Shown here: positions 32,308-39,305 of the stretch, piece after piece | Position numbering within the stretch: the first letter of the stretch is position 1 | Layout of the letters: each line of letters starts with the position of its first letter | Source of the DNA: a virus | Length of the DNA stretch: 64,000 nt | Strand: one strand, 5' to 3' | Virus record (IMG/VR): IMGVR_UViG_3300025133_000040 | Span: 47,832 to 111,831 of that record | Notes under the pieces: model-generated | Told to the model about the DNA's origin: nothing | The model's database searches: none | What the model saw: the letters and a program-made list of their open reading frames with translations, nothing else | Position numbers and translations under genes: made by a program

Positions 32308-32457
32308 TTAAGTCTTGTCATTGTCTCTTTGCTTTAGTTTTTTCCAGTATCTTTTGTTTTTAATTCTTCTTAGAGCTTTAGCGTGCTCTTTTTGAGACTC
32401 CATCACATCCTCAACACTTTTGTTTTTTAGTATGCTAGGAAGCTTCTTCTTTTCCAT
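32308..32457 (-). CDS. Small basic helical protein
   Basis: 49 residues (MEKKKLPSILKNKSVEDVME ... QRDNDKT). AGGA lies 6 bases before ATG 32457. Unknown. Confidence 0.6.
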   Translation of the reverse strand: MEKKKLPSILKNKSVEDVMESQKEHAKALRRIKNKRYWKKLKQRDNDKT

Positions 32458-32507
32458 GGTTGTTCCTCGAAAATTTTTTTTAAGAGCAAAGCTCCAAAGG
32501 GCTACTT

Positions 32508-32837
32508 TTAGTATTCTGTCTTGCCGCCGTCAACCTGTCCGTCAGAATAACTTTCACCATTGATTATAACCGTGGTGCCAACGTCTTTAATCTGAACAGC
32601 CTTAATCGCAGGCTTCTTCTCAGGAGCAACAGGCTTAGGCTCTGGCTTTGGCTCTGGCTTCACTACATCCACTTGAACCTCAGGAACCACAACTGGCACC
32701 TCGATAGGAGTAATGCTAAGGTTGTACCCAAGCATAGCTGATAGTGCAACTGCTGTGAACCAAGCCGTCTTTGCTTTCTCCCATTGGTCAAAAGCCCAAA
32801 CCTTAATAGTTTCAACCCAATCTTTTTTCTTAGTCAT
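32508..32837 (-). CDS. Membrane-anchored Pro-rich protein
   Basis: 109 residues. One N-terminal membrane segment (WFTAVALSAMLGYNLSI), then KPEPKPEPKPVAPEKKP and a small globular tail. Similar in plan to the gene at 33665. Possibly an envelope-spanning phage protein. Confidence 0.6.
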   Translation of the reverse strand: MTKKKDWVETIKVWAFDQWEKAKTAWFTAVALSAMLGYNLSITPIEVPVVVPEVQVDVVKPEPKPEPKPVAPEKKPAIKAVQIKDVGTTVIINGESYSDGQVDGGKTEY

Positions 32838-33082
32838 TTCAGTGAATCTCCAGTATTCTTTCTGTGACCACGAATCATCTTATTGATGTCGGGAACCTCG
32901 TCAATCTCGTTACTACCAACTCCTACAATCTCCCAGCCGCCTACCCAGGAACCATCGTCTTGTTTTATCTTGACGATTCGCCCCATCGAAGCAAAGCCAG
33001 AAGGAATCCACGCTACTTGTTTCATTATACCCGAACCCTCTGGTCGAGTCAAGGTGCATTGTTTGTATTTTTTCTTAGCCAT
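32834..33082 (-). CDS. Conserved small phage protein
   Basis: 82 residues. MAKKKYKQCTLTR, VAWIPSGFASMGRIVKI and WVGGWEIVGVG fit a small family seen in many phages, function unknown. A promoter-like pair overlaps its codons, but the N-terminus argues for the 33082 start. Confidence 0.65.
   Translation of the reverse strand: MAKKKYKQCTLTRPEGSGIMKQVAWIPSGFASMGRIVKIKQDDGSWVGGWEIVGVGSNEIDEVPDINKMIRGHRKNTGDSLK
33026..33054 (-). promoter_or_regulatory. Possible promoter inside a CDS
   Basis: TTGACT and TATAAT with 17-bp spacing within the 32834-33082 gene. Could drive the genes below; may be chance. Confidence 0.4.
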
Positions 33083-33509
33083 AAGTCAACTCAAAAAACT
33101 CTCTCTTTAGGAAGTATGTTTGCTTGTTAGGGAGAAGGACTTTGTCTCGTCTCCATGAGTCTTTTAGTATTGGTATCGCGCTTCTGTGGCATACCCAGAG
33201 GTGTGTGCTTGGTTTATTATCATAGATAGGGACCAGCATAGTCTTACTTCTGTTTAACCGTGTGAAGACGTTGAAGTCTATGTCTGTGAAGCTTACTAGG
33301 GGGCTCACCCAGCACACCAAAGGGTAGTGATGGAGGGCTTTTATAACGGTGGCAACGCGACTCCAATAGGGGTTGCGATGGGTCATTACTAGCTCAGAGT
33401 GCCAGTGGAGAGAGTGTCTCTCAGCGTACTCAATTATGCCCGGCAGATTCTTCTTGCCGACCTTCCTCTGTCGCCCTACCGCACCTGTTAAGATGAGCTT
33501 GTTCGTCAT
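33075..33509 (-). CDS. Hypothetical protein, possible glycosyltransferase
   Basis: About 144 residues. Start ATG 33509 chosen because longer frames enter the tRNA-Arg gene. Contains VSFTDIDFNVF, a possible DxD, and LILTGAVGRQRKVG. No firm family. Confidence 0.5.
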   Translation of the reverse strand: MTNKLILTGAVGRQRKVGKKNLPGIIEYAERHSLHWHSELVMTHRNPYWSRVATVIKALHHYPLVCWVSPLVSFTDIDFNVFTRLNRSKTMLVPIYDNKPSTHLWVCHRSAIPILKDSWRRDKVLLPNKQTYFLKREFFELTYG

Positions 33510-33544
33510 TCTTTTGTTGGCTCTATCATAGAAATTATCATAAG

Positions 33545-33613
33545 TAGCTAGTGAAGGAGTCGAACCTTCCAACCAAGTTTCGTAAACTCGGTGCCCCATC
33601 CCGAGGACCAGCC
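33545..33613 (-). tRNA. tRNA-Arg(ACG), short D arm
   Basis: Acceptor GGCTGGT/ACTAGCT, anticodon loop TTACGAA in CGAGT/ACTTG, T arm GAAGG-TTCGACT-CCTTC. D region about 16 nt. Isolated between protein genes; A34 would need inosine to read CGC. Confidence 0.8.
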
Positions 33614-33664
33614 ATAGAGAGGGCTATGCCGCCCCCTCGTTGTACCGATTTTCAAGTCGATACG

Positions 33665-33889
33665 CTATCTTCTTCGCCACCTGCCAAACAACCTGTTGTT
33701 AGGCTTCTTGGCCACAGGCTTAGGAGTTGGCTTTTTCACTTCTGGCTTCACTACGACCTCTTCCACTACAGGTGGGGCGAACTCATAGCTGACATTAACT
33801 ACTGGGTTCATGTCGTACGAAACCGGAGACATGTCATATGCTAGTCCGACCGCAACTAGTACGGCGACAACATTAATTATCTTATACAC
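33665..33889 (-). CDS. Small membrane-anchored Pro-rich protein
   Basis: 74 residues. N-terminal hydrophobic helix (IINVVAVLVAVGLAY), then VVKPEVKKPTPKPVAKKP and a basic end RRR. Same plan as 32508. Unknown. Confidence 0.6.
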   Translation of the reverse strand: MYKIINVVAVLVAVGLAYDMSPVSYDMNPVVNVSYEFAPPVVEEVVVKPEVKKPTPKPVAKKPNNRLFGRWRRR

Positions 33890-33890
33890 T

Positions 33891-34868
33891 TTACGCCTCG
33901 CTTAGCTCAAGGACACGGTTAGCCGTGTCATACACTAGCTCCCTGTTGTATCCTCTCACAGAAGCAACAACATAACCGCCCCCACCATTAATCATAGACT
34001 GAGAAATCTTAGGGCGAACAAAGAACGAGCCATCAGGTTGCTCGTGCCTCTTAGGTCCACCGTTCCATTCTCCCCAGCTATTCTGAATTAAAAATAGAGG
34101 TCCACCGTATTTTTGGTGAGCGTAATCCGTATCGTCTACACCAATCCAAGCCATAGCGTGATTCCACCCGCCCCCTCGCTCGCACAAGCCGTCCTCATTA
34201 CGAGTTGACCTAAATCCGTAGCCAGAACACATAGGAATACCAAAACCCATAGCTAAGGCATCAATAGCCTCGTCCATAGACTTGACATTAAACACACGCA
34301 TTGCCTTGTTCGTTGCCGCAATCTTATTAAGCCAAGCTGGGGTGCTTGAGCCTCCCCAGTTATGACCGATACGACTGTTGTAACGACTCAAGTCAACAGA
34401 ATTTCTTCCGTCTTCATACTTGTCACGGACCAGGAATCCACCTGGACCTTTTTGTGAGACGTACATAGCCAAACGCGAACAGTTCGCACCTTGACCACGA
34501 TGCCCACGGTAACCGTAAATGTTTTCCGTAGCAAATCGCCCCTTGTACGTGGTCTCACCAAACATAGCGTCGATACAATAGTCCATCATACCGCCGTTAC
34601 GAGTAGCGTGACTCACGCAGTCACCCGTCGTCTGACTCTCATAACCGCCGAAGTCGGGGTCTAGAGTCAACGCTGCCTTATATGGCAATGACAATCGCCC
34701 CTTACCACGACCCTTGGCACCTGGAAAGGCGTCATAGAATCGTGGGGTAACCGTTCTCATAGCAGCATAAGACGCTGTATCATGTATAACCCCTTTGAAA
34801 CCACCATCATAAATGTCTAGTAGTTGCTTTGGCGTAGGGGCGAAGTCATAATCTATGAAATTTGGCAT
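33891..34868 (-). CDS. Papain-like (C1) cysteine protease
   Basis: 325 residues. QTTGDCVSHATRNG carries the catalytic Cys after a Gly-Asp in place of the usual Gln-x-x-x-x-x-Cys spacing; GGGWNHAMAWIGVDD has the His and FLIQNSWGEWNG the Asn. The triad order matches papain. No obvious signal peptide or long propeptide. Could act on virion or host surface proteins; it lies among membrane and secreted genes. Confidence 0.82.
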   Translation of the reverse strand: MPNFIDYDFAPTPKQLLDIYDGGFKGVIHDTASYAAMRTVTPRFYDAFPGAKGRGKGRLSLPYKAALTLDPDFGGYESQTTGDCVSHATRNGGMMDYCIDAMFGETTYKGRFATENIYGYRGHRGQGANCSRLAMYVSQKGPGGFLVRDKYEDGRNSVDLSRYNSRIGHNWGGSSTPAWLNKIAATNKAMRVFNVKSMDEAIDALAMGFGIPMCSGYGFRSTRNEDGLCERGGGWNHAMAWIGVDDTDYAHQKYGGPLFLIQNSWGEWNGGPKRHEQPDGSFFVRPKISQSMINGGGGYVVASVRGYNRELVYDTANRVLELSEA

Positions 34869-34871
34869 GGG

Positions 34872-35231
34872 TTACGCTGTTGCTCCAAAATCATAATCAA
34901 CTGCGGGAGTCATAGCGGCCACGCCTTCATCATAAAGGGCAGACAACTCTTCTTCGCTCTTAGTTGCGGCCTTGTCAATCATGGCCTGAGCAGCGCGCTT
35001 TACGTTTCTACGACCGCGAACACCCATCGTCTTACGAACGTGAATCCGCAAACCAACCTGCTGTAGGCGAGAGGGGTTACCTGCTGCCTGCACAAAGTTA
35101 TTTCGATTCTCTTGGCAACCCTGGATAAGTTCCATAATCACCTCGATGATAGCCATAATACCAGTAATACTACCGTAGCCACCTTCGTTACAATCTTCAC
35201 AAACTTCTTCTGCAAATGCTTCAATACTCAT
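34872..35231 (-). CDS. Hypothetical helical protein
   Basis: About 119 residues. ATG 35231 has GGAG 7 bases upstream. CEDCNEGG near the start, then an Ile-rich helix and a basic helical end. Sits between the protease and the secreted protein. Confidence 0.6.
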   Translation of the reverse strand: MSIEAFAEEVCEDCNEGGYGSITGIMAIIEVIMELIQGCQENRNNFVQAAGNPSRLQQVGLRIHVRKTMGVRGRRNVKRAAQAMIDKAATKSEEELSALYDEGVAAMTPAVDYDFGATA

Positions 35232-35232
35232 T

Positions 35233-35979
35233 TTACTTCTCCAAAACTTCGACAACTTGTTTAAAGGCTGCAACGTGACCGTCGAGGTCAGACGCTTTCA
35301 AGCCCTGTTCTTTAAAAGCCTTACCTAGTCCAGGCCAGAATCCTGCCCACGATTTAAGTGCGGCACTAGGAAGGGCAGTAGCAACTCGCACCTTCGCTTC
35401 ATTTACCATTGTTGCTGCGTCCCATGCTTCTGGGTTCGCTTCAACTTCTTGGCAGATATTAGCATAAACATCTGCAACCTTACCCTTAAACGTCAGCCCA
35501 GCCTCGTCAACCTTAGTTAAAGCAGCGGTAATCTTTTGCTTAAAGGCGTTGCTTGGGTTTGGGTTGGGGTTGGGGTTTGGATTGGGGTTTGGATTAGGAT
35601 TGGGGTTGGGAGACGGACCAGAACCTAAAACCTCAATAGTAGCAAAGTGCTCATTATATTGAATGTTTTTCTTAAGGTCTGGAACACTGGTGCCATCGGG
35701 CTTCCAGTCTGGGTCAACCTTAACGTCAACCGAGATTGTAGTAAGCCTAATCTCGTACTTACCGGGAGGAGCCCAAACGTGAAGGCCCCTGCCGCTATCT
35801 ACCACAATCTTTACTGCCGGACTAGGCACATTCCAAATATAAACATCAGCCTCAGCTTGTGCCTCGACAATGATAGGCTTATGCGCATCAACCTTGTCTG
35901 GGGCACTAATTTGCGCACTCACCGGCACTGAAACCAGCATCATAATAGAAGCCAATAGTCCGATAGTCCACTTTTTCAT
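35233..35979 (-). CDS. Secreted protein with Asn-Pro repeat linker
   Basis: 248 residues. Signal peptide MKKWTIGLLASIMMLVSVPV followed by SAQ. A beta-rich domain (about 25-120), a linker of some ten Asn-Pro pairs, then a helical C-terminal domain. It is likely exported to the envelope or attached to the particle. No family recognised. Confidence 0.7.
   Translation of the reverse strand: MKKWTIGLLASIMMLVSVPVSAQISAPDKVDAHKPIIVEAQAEADVYIWNVPSPAVKIVVDSGRGLHVWAPPGKYEIRLTTISVDVKVDPDWKPDGTSVPDLKKNIQYNEHFATIEVLGSGPSPNPNPNPNPNPNPNPNPNPSNAFKQKITAALTKVDEAGLTFKGKVADVYANICQEVEANPEAWDAATMVNEAKVRVATALPSAALKSWAGFWPGLGKAFKEQGLKASDLDGHVAAFKQVVEVLEK
35553..35610 (-). repeat. Tandem Asn-Pro codon repeat
   Basis: Degenerate 6-bp units (AAYCCM type) encoding the linker of the secreted protein. 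Likely to vary in copy number. Confidence 0.85.
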
Positions 35980-36073
35980 AGTTATCTCCTAGTTACGTAG
36001 CGGCACAACAATCCGTCCTAGCTCGCTACCATTTTCACAAACCCGCTGCTCCTAACAGCGGACATTAATTAAG

Positions 36074-36142
36074 AGAGGAAGGACGGAATCGAACCGTTTG
36101 ACATTGGAGTTGCAATCCAACGCCCCGCCACGAGGCATTAGT
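36074..36142 (-). tRNA. tRNA-Cys(GCA)-like, acceptor not paired
   Basis: Good anticodon arm TTGGA-TTGCAAC-TCCAA and T loop TTCGATT. The 3' acceptor strand CTTCCTC has no complement at the expected 5' position (ACTAATG), and the 5' end overlaps the stop of the next gene. May be edited or decayed. Confidence 0.45.
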
Positions 36143-36710
36143 CTCCGACCTCTGATACTACCTTATCATACCCCTTAAACTTAGTTTGCAGGCCCCTTTT
36201 GGCTGCCACAACATTTTCAAGGTCGAAAAGCGTGAGTTTTCCCTTATATACACCCATATTCTGTTTTATGCAGTCTGGGAAACACATTTTCGTTTCTTTC
36301 GTCCTCTCGCAGAGAAGACCAATCATCTGAGCCCACTGGTGTTCGTTGTTTAGTCTTTTGGCCTTGTGCATTACGTAGCCACGAACATCTGCGTCATCAT
36401 CAAGTATAACGCCAACAAGGGCAGAGGTCAAGGTGGAATCGTAAAATTCTGAAAGGACTCCGTCTAGGATGTTGCTTGCCCATAAAAAATCTTTAGCCCA
36501 TAATTTATATATTGTATCACCTCTAGCAAAAAGCTCTCTACGGTATATAATGTTGCGAGTCTTATATCCAGTTCCCCATGGTTCCGGCCCCTTCTTAGTA
36601 ACTAGTCTCGCTGTTTCTTCGTAGCGGAACGTCTCGTAGCCGTGAGCGGCCAACATCATCACAATTGGAATGAACTTGTCGTCATTTGTGGTGAGGCTTG
36701 GTCTTCGCAT
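36138..36710 (-). CDS. Hypothetical protein, perhaps kinase-like
   Basis: 190 residues. YKLWAKDFLWASNILDGVL and VRGYVMHKAKRLN recall phage proteins with a degenerate kinase fold, but I see no catalytic loop. ATG overlaps the next gene by 29 bp. Confidence 0.55.
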   Translation of the reverse strand: MRRPSLTTNDDKFIPIVMMLAAHGYETFRYEETARLVTKKGPEPWGTGYKTRNIIYRRELFARGDTIYKLWAKDFLWASNILDGVLSEFYDSTLTSALVGVILDDDADVRGYVMHKAKRLNNEHQWAQMIGLLCERTKETKMCFPDCIKQNMGVYKGKLTLFDLENVVAAKRGLQTKFKGYDKVVSEVGD

Positions 36711-36897
36711 CTAGAAACGCCTTATATTTAGCCCGGTAGACTTGAAACGCATCGTCTTTTGATGTATGTTTAGAACATCTTAATGTAAGACGGCTGATTG
36801 CTGGTTGGCAGCAGCAAGTTCCATCCCCTAAAGTGTGTTGGCAAACGGGCTTGAATTCTTCTATTAGTTGTTTTATTGTCTTGCCTGTGTCTGTCAT
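36682..36897 (-). CDS. Cys/His-rich small protein
   Basis: 71 residues. VCQHTLGDGTCCCQPAISRL followed by CSKH suggests one zinc site. Downstream of the RNase P RNA terminator. Unknown. Confidence 0.6.
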   Translation of the reverse strand: MTDTGKTIKQLIEEFKPVCQHTLGDGTCCCQPAISRLTLRCSKHTSKDDAFQVYRAKYKAFLDAKTKPHHK

Positions 36898-36965
36898 CTC
36901 ATTTTGTAAAAAAAATTTTTTGACGATTTGGTTTAAACGGCTACTTTTAGAGCTTCGCTCTTAAA

Positions 36966-36991
36966 TAAAAAGGCGAATCGTCTGACATTCG
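36966..36991 (-). terminator. Terminator of the RNase P RNA gene
   Basis: CGAAT ... ATTCG stem followed by CC and five T. The loop holds the 3' strand of P2, so folding of P2 and of the terminator should compete. Confidence 0.65.
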
Positions 36992-37229
36992 TCTAGGCTT
37001 TTCAGCCTTCCCCACCATTACGTGAATGTGGCAATTACTCACCACCCAAAGATGCACTAACCCGACTATCACTAGGTCGCTCACGCCCTAAGTCTGTTTA
37101 GCTTGCACGCATTGTGGTACAAGCGGCCTAAGCCTCCCACAAGGAGCGATTGTGCCCTGAACTTGTCCTCTAGGTGCTACGCACCCAGCGTCAGACTATA
37201 TAGCCAGGGTTCTGTAAATTCGTCTCATG
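36966..37229 (-). ncRNA. Circularly permuted RNase P RNA (rnpB-like)
   Basis: Key conserved parts of bacterial RNase P RNA are present but rotated. The transcript begins with the usual 3' element ACAGAACCCTGGCTATA (CR-V), then P2 5' GTCTGAC (37196-37190), a P3 hairpin GGTGC-GTA-GCACC, and CR-I GAGGACAAGTTCAGGGC. It ends with CCTAGACGAATG and P2 3' GTCAGAC (36986-36980). P4 forms between AAGTTCAGGG (37164-37155) and CCCTGGCT with the universal bulged U kept and an extra compensated A-T pair. P1 is replaced by a short link, and new ends lie in J2/4. It has its own promoter and terminator. It should cut 5' leaders from the many tRNAs, using host protein. Confidence 0.82.
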
Positions 37230-37234
37230 TCTAA

Positions 37235-37262
37235 AGTATACACTAGAACGGGCTGGAGTCAA
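37235..37262 (-). promoter_or_regulatory. Sigma70-type promoter of the RNase P RNA gene
   Basis: TTGACT (37262-37257), 16-bp spacer, TATACT (37240-37235). Confidence 0.88.
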
Positions 37263-37273
37263 CCTTATTCCAT

Positions 37274-37296
37274 AAAAAAAGCCACCTTTCGGTGAC
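37274..37296 (-). terminator. Intrinsic terminator of the second tRNA operon
   Basis: GTCACC, GAAA loop, GGTGGC, seven T. Confidence 0.85.
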
Positions 37297-37301
37297 TTAA
37301 G

Positions 37302-37374
37302 AGCAGTTAGAGGGAGTCGAACCCGTCGTCTAAGCATCGGCAATGCCTTGTAATGACCGTTATACGATAACTGC
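37302..37374 (-). tRNA. tRNA-Gly(GCC)
   Basis: Acceptor GCAGTTA/TAACTGC, anticodon loop TTGCCGA, T loop TTCGACT, discriminator U. Confidence 0.88.
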
Positions 37375-37378
37375 TTAG

Positions 37379-37449
37379 TAGGCCATAATGGAATCGAACC
37401 ATCGTCATCTGCACGTCAAGCAGATATTCTACCATTGAAATAATGGCCC
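37379..37449 (-). tRNA. tRNA-Val(GAC)
   Basis: Acceptor GGGCCAT/ATGGCCT, D loop AATGGTA, anticodon loop TTGACGT in TCTGC/GCAGA, T loop TTCGATT. Confidence 0.85.
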
Positions 37450-37453
37450 AAAG

Positions 37454-37525
37454 TGCGACTGCTCGGTACTGCCCCGAGTTCTCTGAGTTGGAAGCCCAGC
37501 GTTCTACTATTTCTACTACAATCGC
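37454..37525 (-). tRNA. tRNA-Gly(UCC), elbow variant A18/G55
   Basis: Acceptor GCGATTG/CAGTCGC, anticodon loop CTTCCAA in CTGGG/CTCAG. D loop AATAGTA and T loop GGCAGTA lack the canonical GG and TTC. Confidence 0.78.
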
Positions 37526-37537
37526 GTGGTTAATCTT

Positions 37538-37684
37538 TTATCTAGCTCTATATGTCGTAGTTTCACCACAAGACCGACACCTGAAAAACGTCCTAAACTC
37601 AGACGACGGCGAAATGTCAACCATGTTAAAAGAATTACAGTCCTTGCAGACCGGAATAAACTTTCTTAGCAGTTTATAAAACAT
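37538..37684 (-). CDS. Small zinc-ribbon protein
   Basis: 48 residues. CKDCNSFN and CRSCGE form one zinc ribbon. AAGGA precedes the ATG. Encoded between tRNA genes. Confidence 0.7.
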   Translation of the reverse strand: MFYKLLRKFIPVCKDCNSFNMVDISPSSEFRTFFRCRSCGETTTYRAR

Positions 37685-37702
37685 ATCTTTCCTTTCCTTA
37701 AG

Positions 37703-37774
37703 TGGGTCGCCGGGGAGTCGAACCCCGTCCTATTTCGTTAAGAGCGAAAAATGCAACCATTACACCTGCAACCC
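37703..37774 (-). tRNA. tRNA-Lys(CUU)
   Basis: Acceptor GGGTTGC/GCGACCC, anticodon loop CTCTTAA in TTTCG/CGAAA, T loop TTCGACT. Confidence 0.9.
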
Positions 37775-37778
37775 AAAG

Positions 37779-37849
37779 AGCCTCTGACTGGAATCGAACC
37801 AGTGTTTTCTCGATACCAACGAGATGCACTACCATTGTACTACAGAGGC
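37779..37849 (-). tRNA. tRNA-Thr(GGU)
   Basis: Acceptor GCCTCTG/CAGAGGC, D loop AATGGTA, anticodon loop TTGGTAT in TCTCG/CGAGA. Confidence 0.9.
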
Positions 37850-37854
37850 TTAAG

Positions 37855-37926
37855 TACCCCGCCTCGGAATCGAACCGAGTCCTAACTGGTTAAAAGCCAG
37901 CAATGCTACCATGACACTCACAGGGC
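37855..37926 (-). tRNA. tRNA-Lys(UUU)
   Basis: Acceptor GCCCTGT/GCGGGGT (three wobble pairs), anticodon loop CTTTTAA, T arm CTCGG-TTCGATT-CCGAG. Confidence 0.85.
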
Positions 37927-38293
37927 AAAATAAAAAGGGTCAATGAGACTATAATCACCATGAGTAATCTTTTGTTGTCGTACTCACAACGTCCGTTGGA
38001 CGATTTACGCCTCCGAAGAGAACTCCTGCCAGGGAGTCGATTAACAACGTGTCCACCTACCAAGTAGGTAATCACTCGCGACTGCAATATTTAAGAGCCT
38101 GCGTTAGCTCTATCTAAACAACTACTCAACCGCATCCATTAACTCTGCCTTGCGAGCAGTTCAACTCCGCTAGGAGTTTAGTCGCTTTCCTCGATTAACT
38201 TGATTGACCTTGCGAGTCGCCCAAGTCAGTATTACCCCGAAGGGCTACCGAATTAAGTCGCTTTCGTTGTCTAGTGTGTCAGGACTTTTGCTT
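37927..38293 (-). ncRNA. Large structured non-coding RNA, part 1
   Basis: 367 bases without a gene between two tRNAs. It holds an H-type pseudoknot (TGAGTA 37961-37966 with TACTCA 37981-37986; GTTG 37974-37977 with CAAC 37987-37990) and many short helices: ACTCC-TAGC-GGAGT, CTGC-TCGCAA-GGCAG, CCTAC-TTG-GTAGG, CGTCC-AAC-GGACG. Ends in a weak terminator-like GACCC plus T-rich tract. Possibly the 3' half of an ornate large RNA with part 2. Confidence 0.5.
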
Positions 38294-38368
38294 TGGTTAA
38301 AAATACAGGAATCGAACCCATACAGATTGTTTGATACAACAATTGCCCTACCGTTAGGCTAATTTTCA
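38294..38368 (-). tRNA. tRNA-shaped gene with encoded CCA and odd anticodon loop
   Basis: AT-rich acceptor TGAAAAT/ATTTTTA followed by A and CCA; normal D arm and T loop TTCGATT. The anticodon arm is ATTGTT/AACAAT with a 6-nt loop GTATCA (or 5 bp and 8 nt), so the anticodon is unclear. Confidence 0.6.
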
Positions 38369-38772
38369 TTTGGCGAGAGACGTGCTGACACAGTTGCTCC
38401 ATATCCTTTTGGGATGCAGAATACAACACGCCTCTCTGTACAGAGTCTTGCGGACTCTTATACCGTAGTTCAAGAGAAGGTGTGCCCCCTCTCTCTCATA
38501 CTACCACATCCCACTTGTTTGCAGCTTGCAGAATGTAGTTACTGTTCCTTCCTCAGAAGTAAACTGTTAAATCCCTATCCCAGGCTATCACCTCTGGGAA
38601 GTAGTCGATAGTGTTACCCTCGTGCTACTTTCAGGCAGTCGTTCTTCCTATTGCCCATTACAGGACAACAAGGAAAGGTCAGCTTGAATGAATGGACTCT
38701 TACGAGCGACAGCTTGCCACGCTGCCTTTGGGGAGATTGCTCTCCTTACCCTAATGACTTCATACAGCCAAG
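38369..38772 (-). ncRNA. Large structured non-coding RNA, part 2
   Basis: 404 bases with no minus-strand gene. A 10-bp helix joins GAGAGGCGTG (38436-38427) with CACGTCTCTC (38384-38375). There is a GNRA hairpin GGAGA-GCAA-TCTCC (38745-38732), CAGC/GCTG, AAGTAG/CTACTT, CCCAG/CTGGG and AGAGTC/GACTCT hairpins. The size, complexity and tRNA neighbours resemble GOLLD/ROOL-type phage RNAs; I cannot match the consensus. Confidence 0.5.
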
Positions 38773-38840
38773 TGGAGGTACAGGAAATCGAATCCTGCTA
38801 TCTTCTCTGCCAGAGAAAAATCTTGCCCACAAGCACCCCC
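38773..38840 (-). tRNA. tRNA-Ala(GGC), short D arm
   Basis: Acceptor GGGGGTG/TACCTCC with the G3-U70 identity pair, anticodon loop CTGGCAG, T arm CAGGA-TTCGATT-TCCTG. D arm CTTG-TGGG-CAAG has a 4-nt loop. Confidence 0.8.
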
Positions 38841-38910
38841 GTATCACTGATTCGTCCAGGCTGGCTCAGTGAAAGCCTTTTTAAATTCAACCGCCGCTGG
38901 CGGTGAACAG

Positions 38911-38983
38911 TGGACACAAAGGGAATCGAACCCTACACAACCGCATTGCAAGTGCAGTTCGCCCCCTTGGAACATGTGCGCCC
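38911..38983 (-). tRNA. tRNA-Ala(UGC)
   Basis: Acceptor GGGCGCA/TGTGTCC with G3-U70, anticodon loop CTTGCAA in CTGCA/TGCGG, T loop TTCGATT. Confidence 0.88.
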
Positions 38984-39301
38984 TTAGTTTAGCACCCTGT
39001 CCAGCCACCAGTGCCAGTCAGGAAACTCTTCGTATAACTCGTATCTACACAGTATTCGCTCTCGAATATCTGTGTTCCACATTGCTACAGTAACGTCCAT
39101 CCAGTGCTTTCCAACAGCGTAGCCGTTGTACTTGTCGCCTGTCTGTTGGAATAACCCGAGTCTGAGGTCTCCCTCGCCACGAGATTCCCAGAGGAACATC
39201 GCAACCGCAGCGTCGTCGGAAAAGTCTAACACCTCAGACTCACCAGCGAAGTACTGGTAAATAGGCTGTATCCTTCTCCATTTCGTTGACGGCTTCGCCA
39301 T
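38984..39301 (-). CDS. Hypothetical Trp-rich protein
   Basis: 105 residues from ATG 39301, 5 bases after the previous stop. Contains VAMFLWESRGEGDLRL and EEFPDWHWWLDRVLN. Ends directly at the tRNA-Ala(UGC) 5' end. Not recognised. Confidence 0.6.
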   Translation of the reverse strand: MAKPSTKWRRIQPIYQYFAGESEVLDFSDDAAVAMFLWESRGEGDLRLGLFQQTGDKYNGYAVGKHWMDVTVAMWNTDIRERILCRYELYEEFPDWHWWLDRVLN

Positions 39302-39305
39302 CAAC

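Noticed and set aside
33026-33082. Start of the 32834 gene at ATG 33025
   Set aside because: The ATG would abut the -10 hexamer with no room for an mRNA start, and MAKKKYKQCTLTR at 33082 is the better family start.
35553-35610. Non-coding tandem repeat or origin
   Set aside because: It is in frame inside a signal-peptide protein and encodes a regular Asn-Pro linker.
37443-37679. Plus-strand ORF of 78 residues
   Set aside because: It runs antisense across tRNA-Gly(UCC) and a minus-strand zinc-ribbon gene; no plus-strand gene is supported anywhere in the window.
38414-38906. Plus-strand ORFs of 65-73 residues
   Set aside because: They overlap each other, lack start signals and cover folded non-coding sequence and a tRNA.
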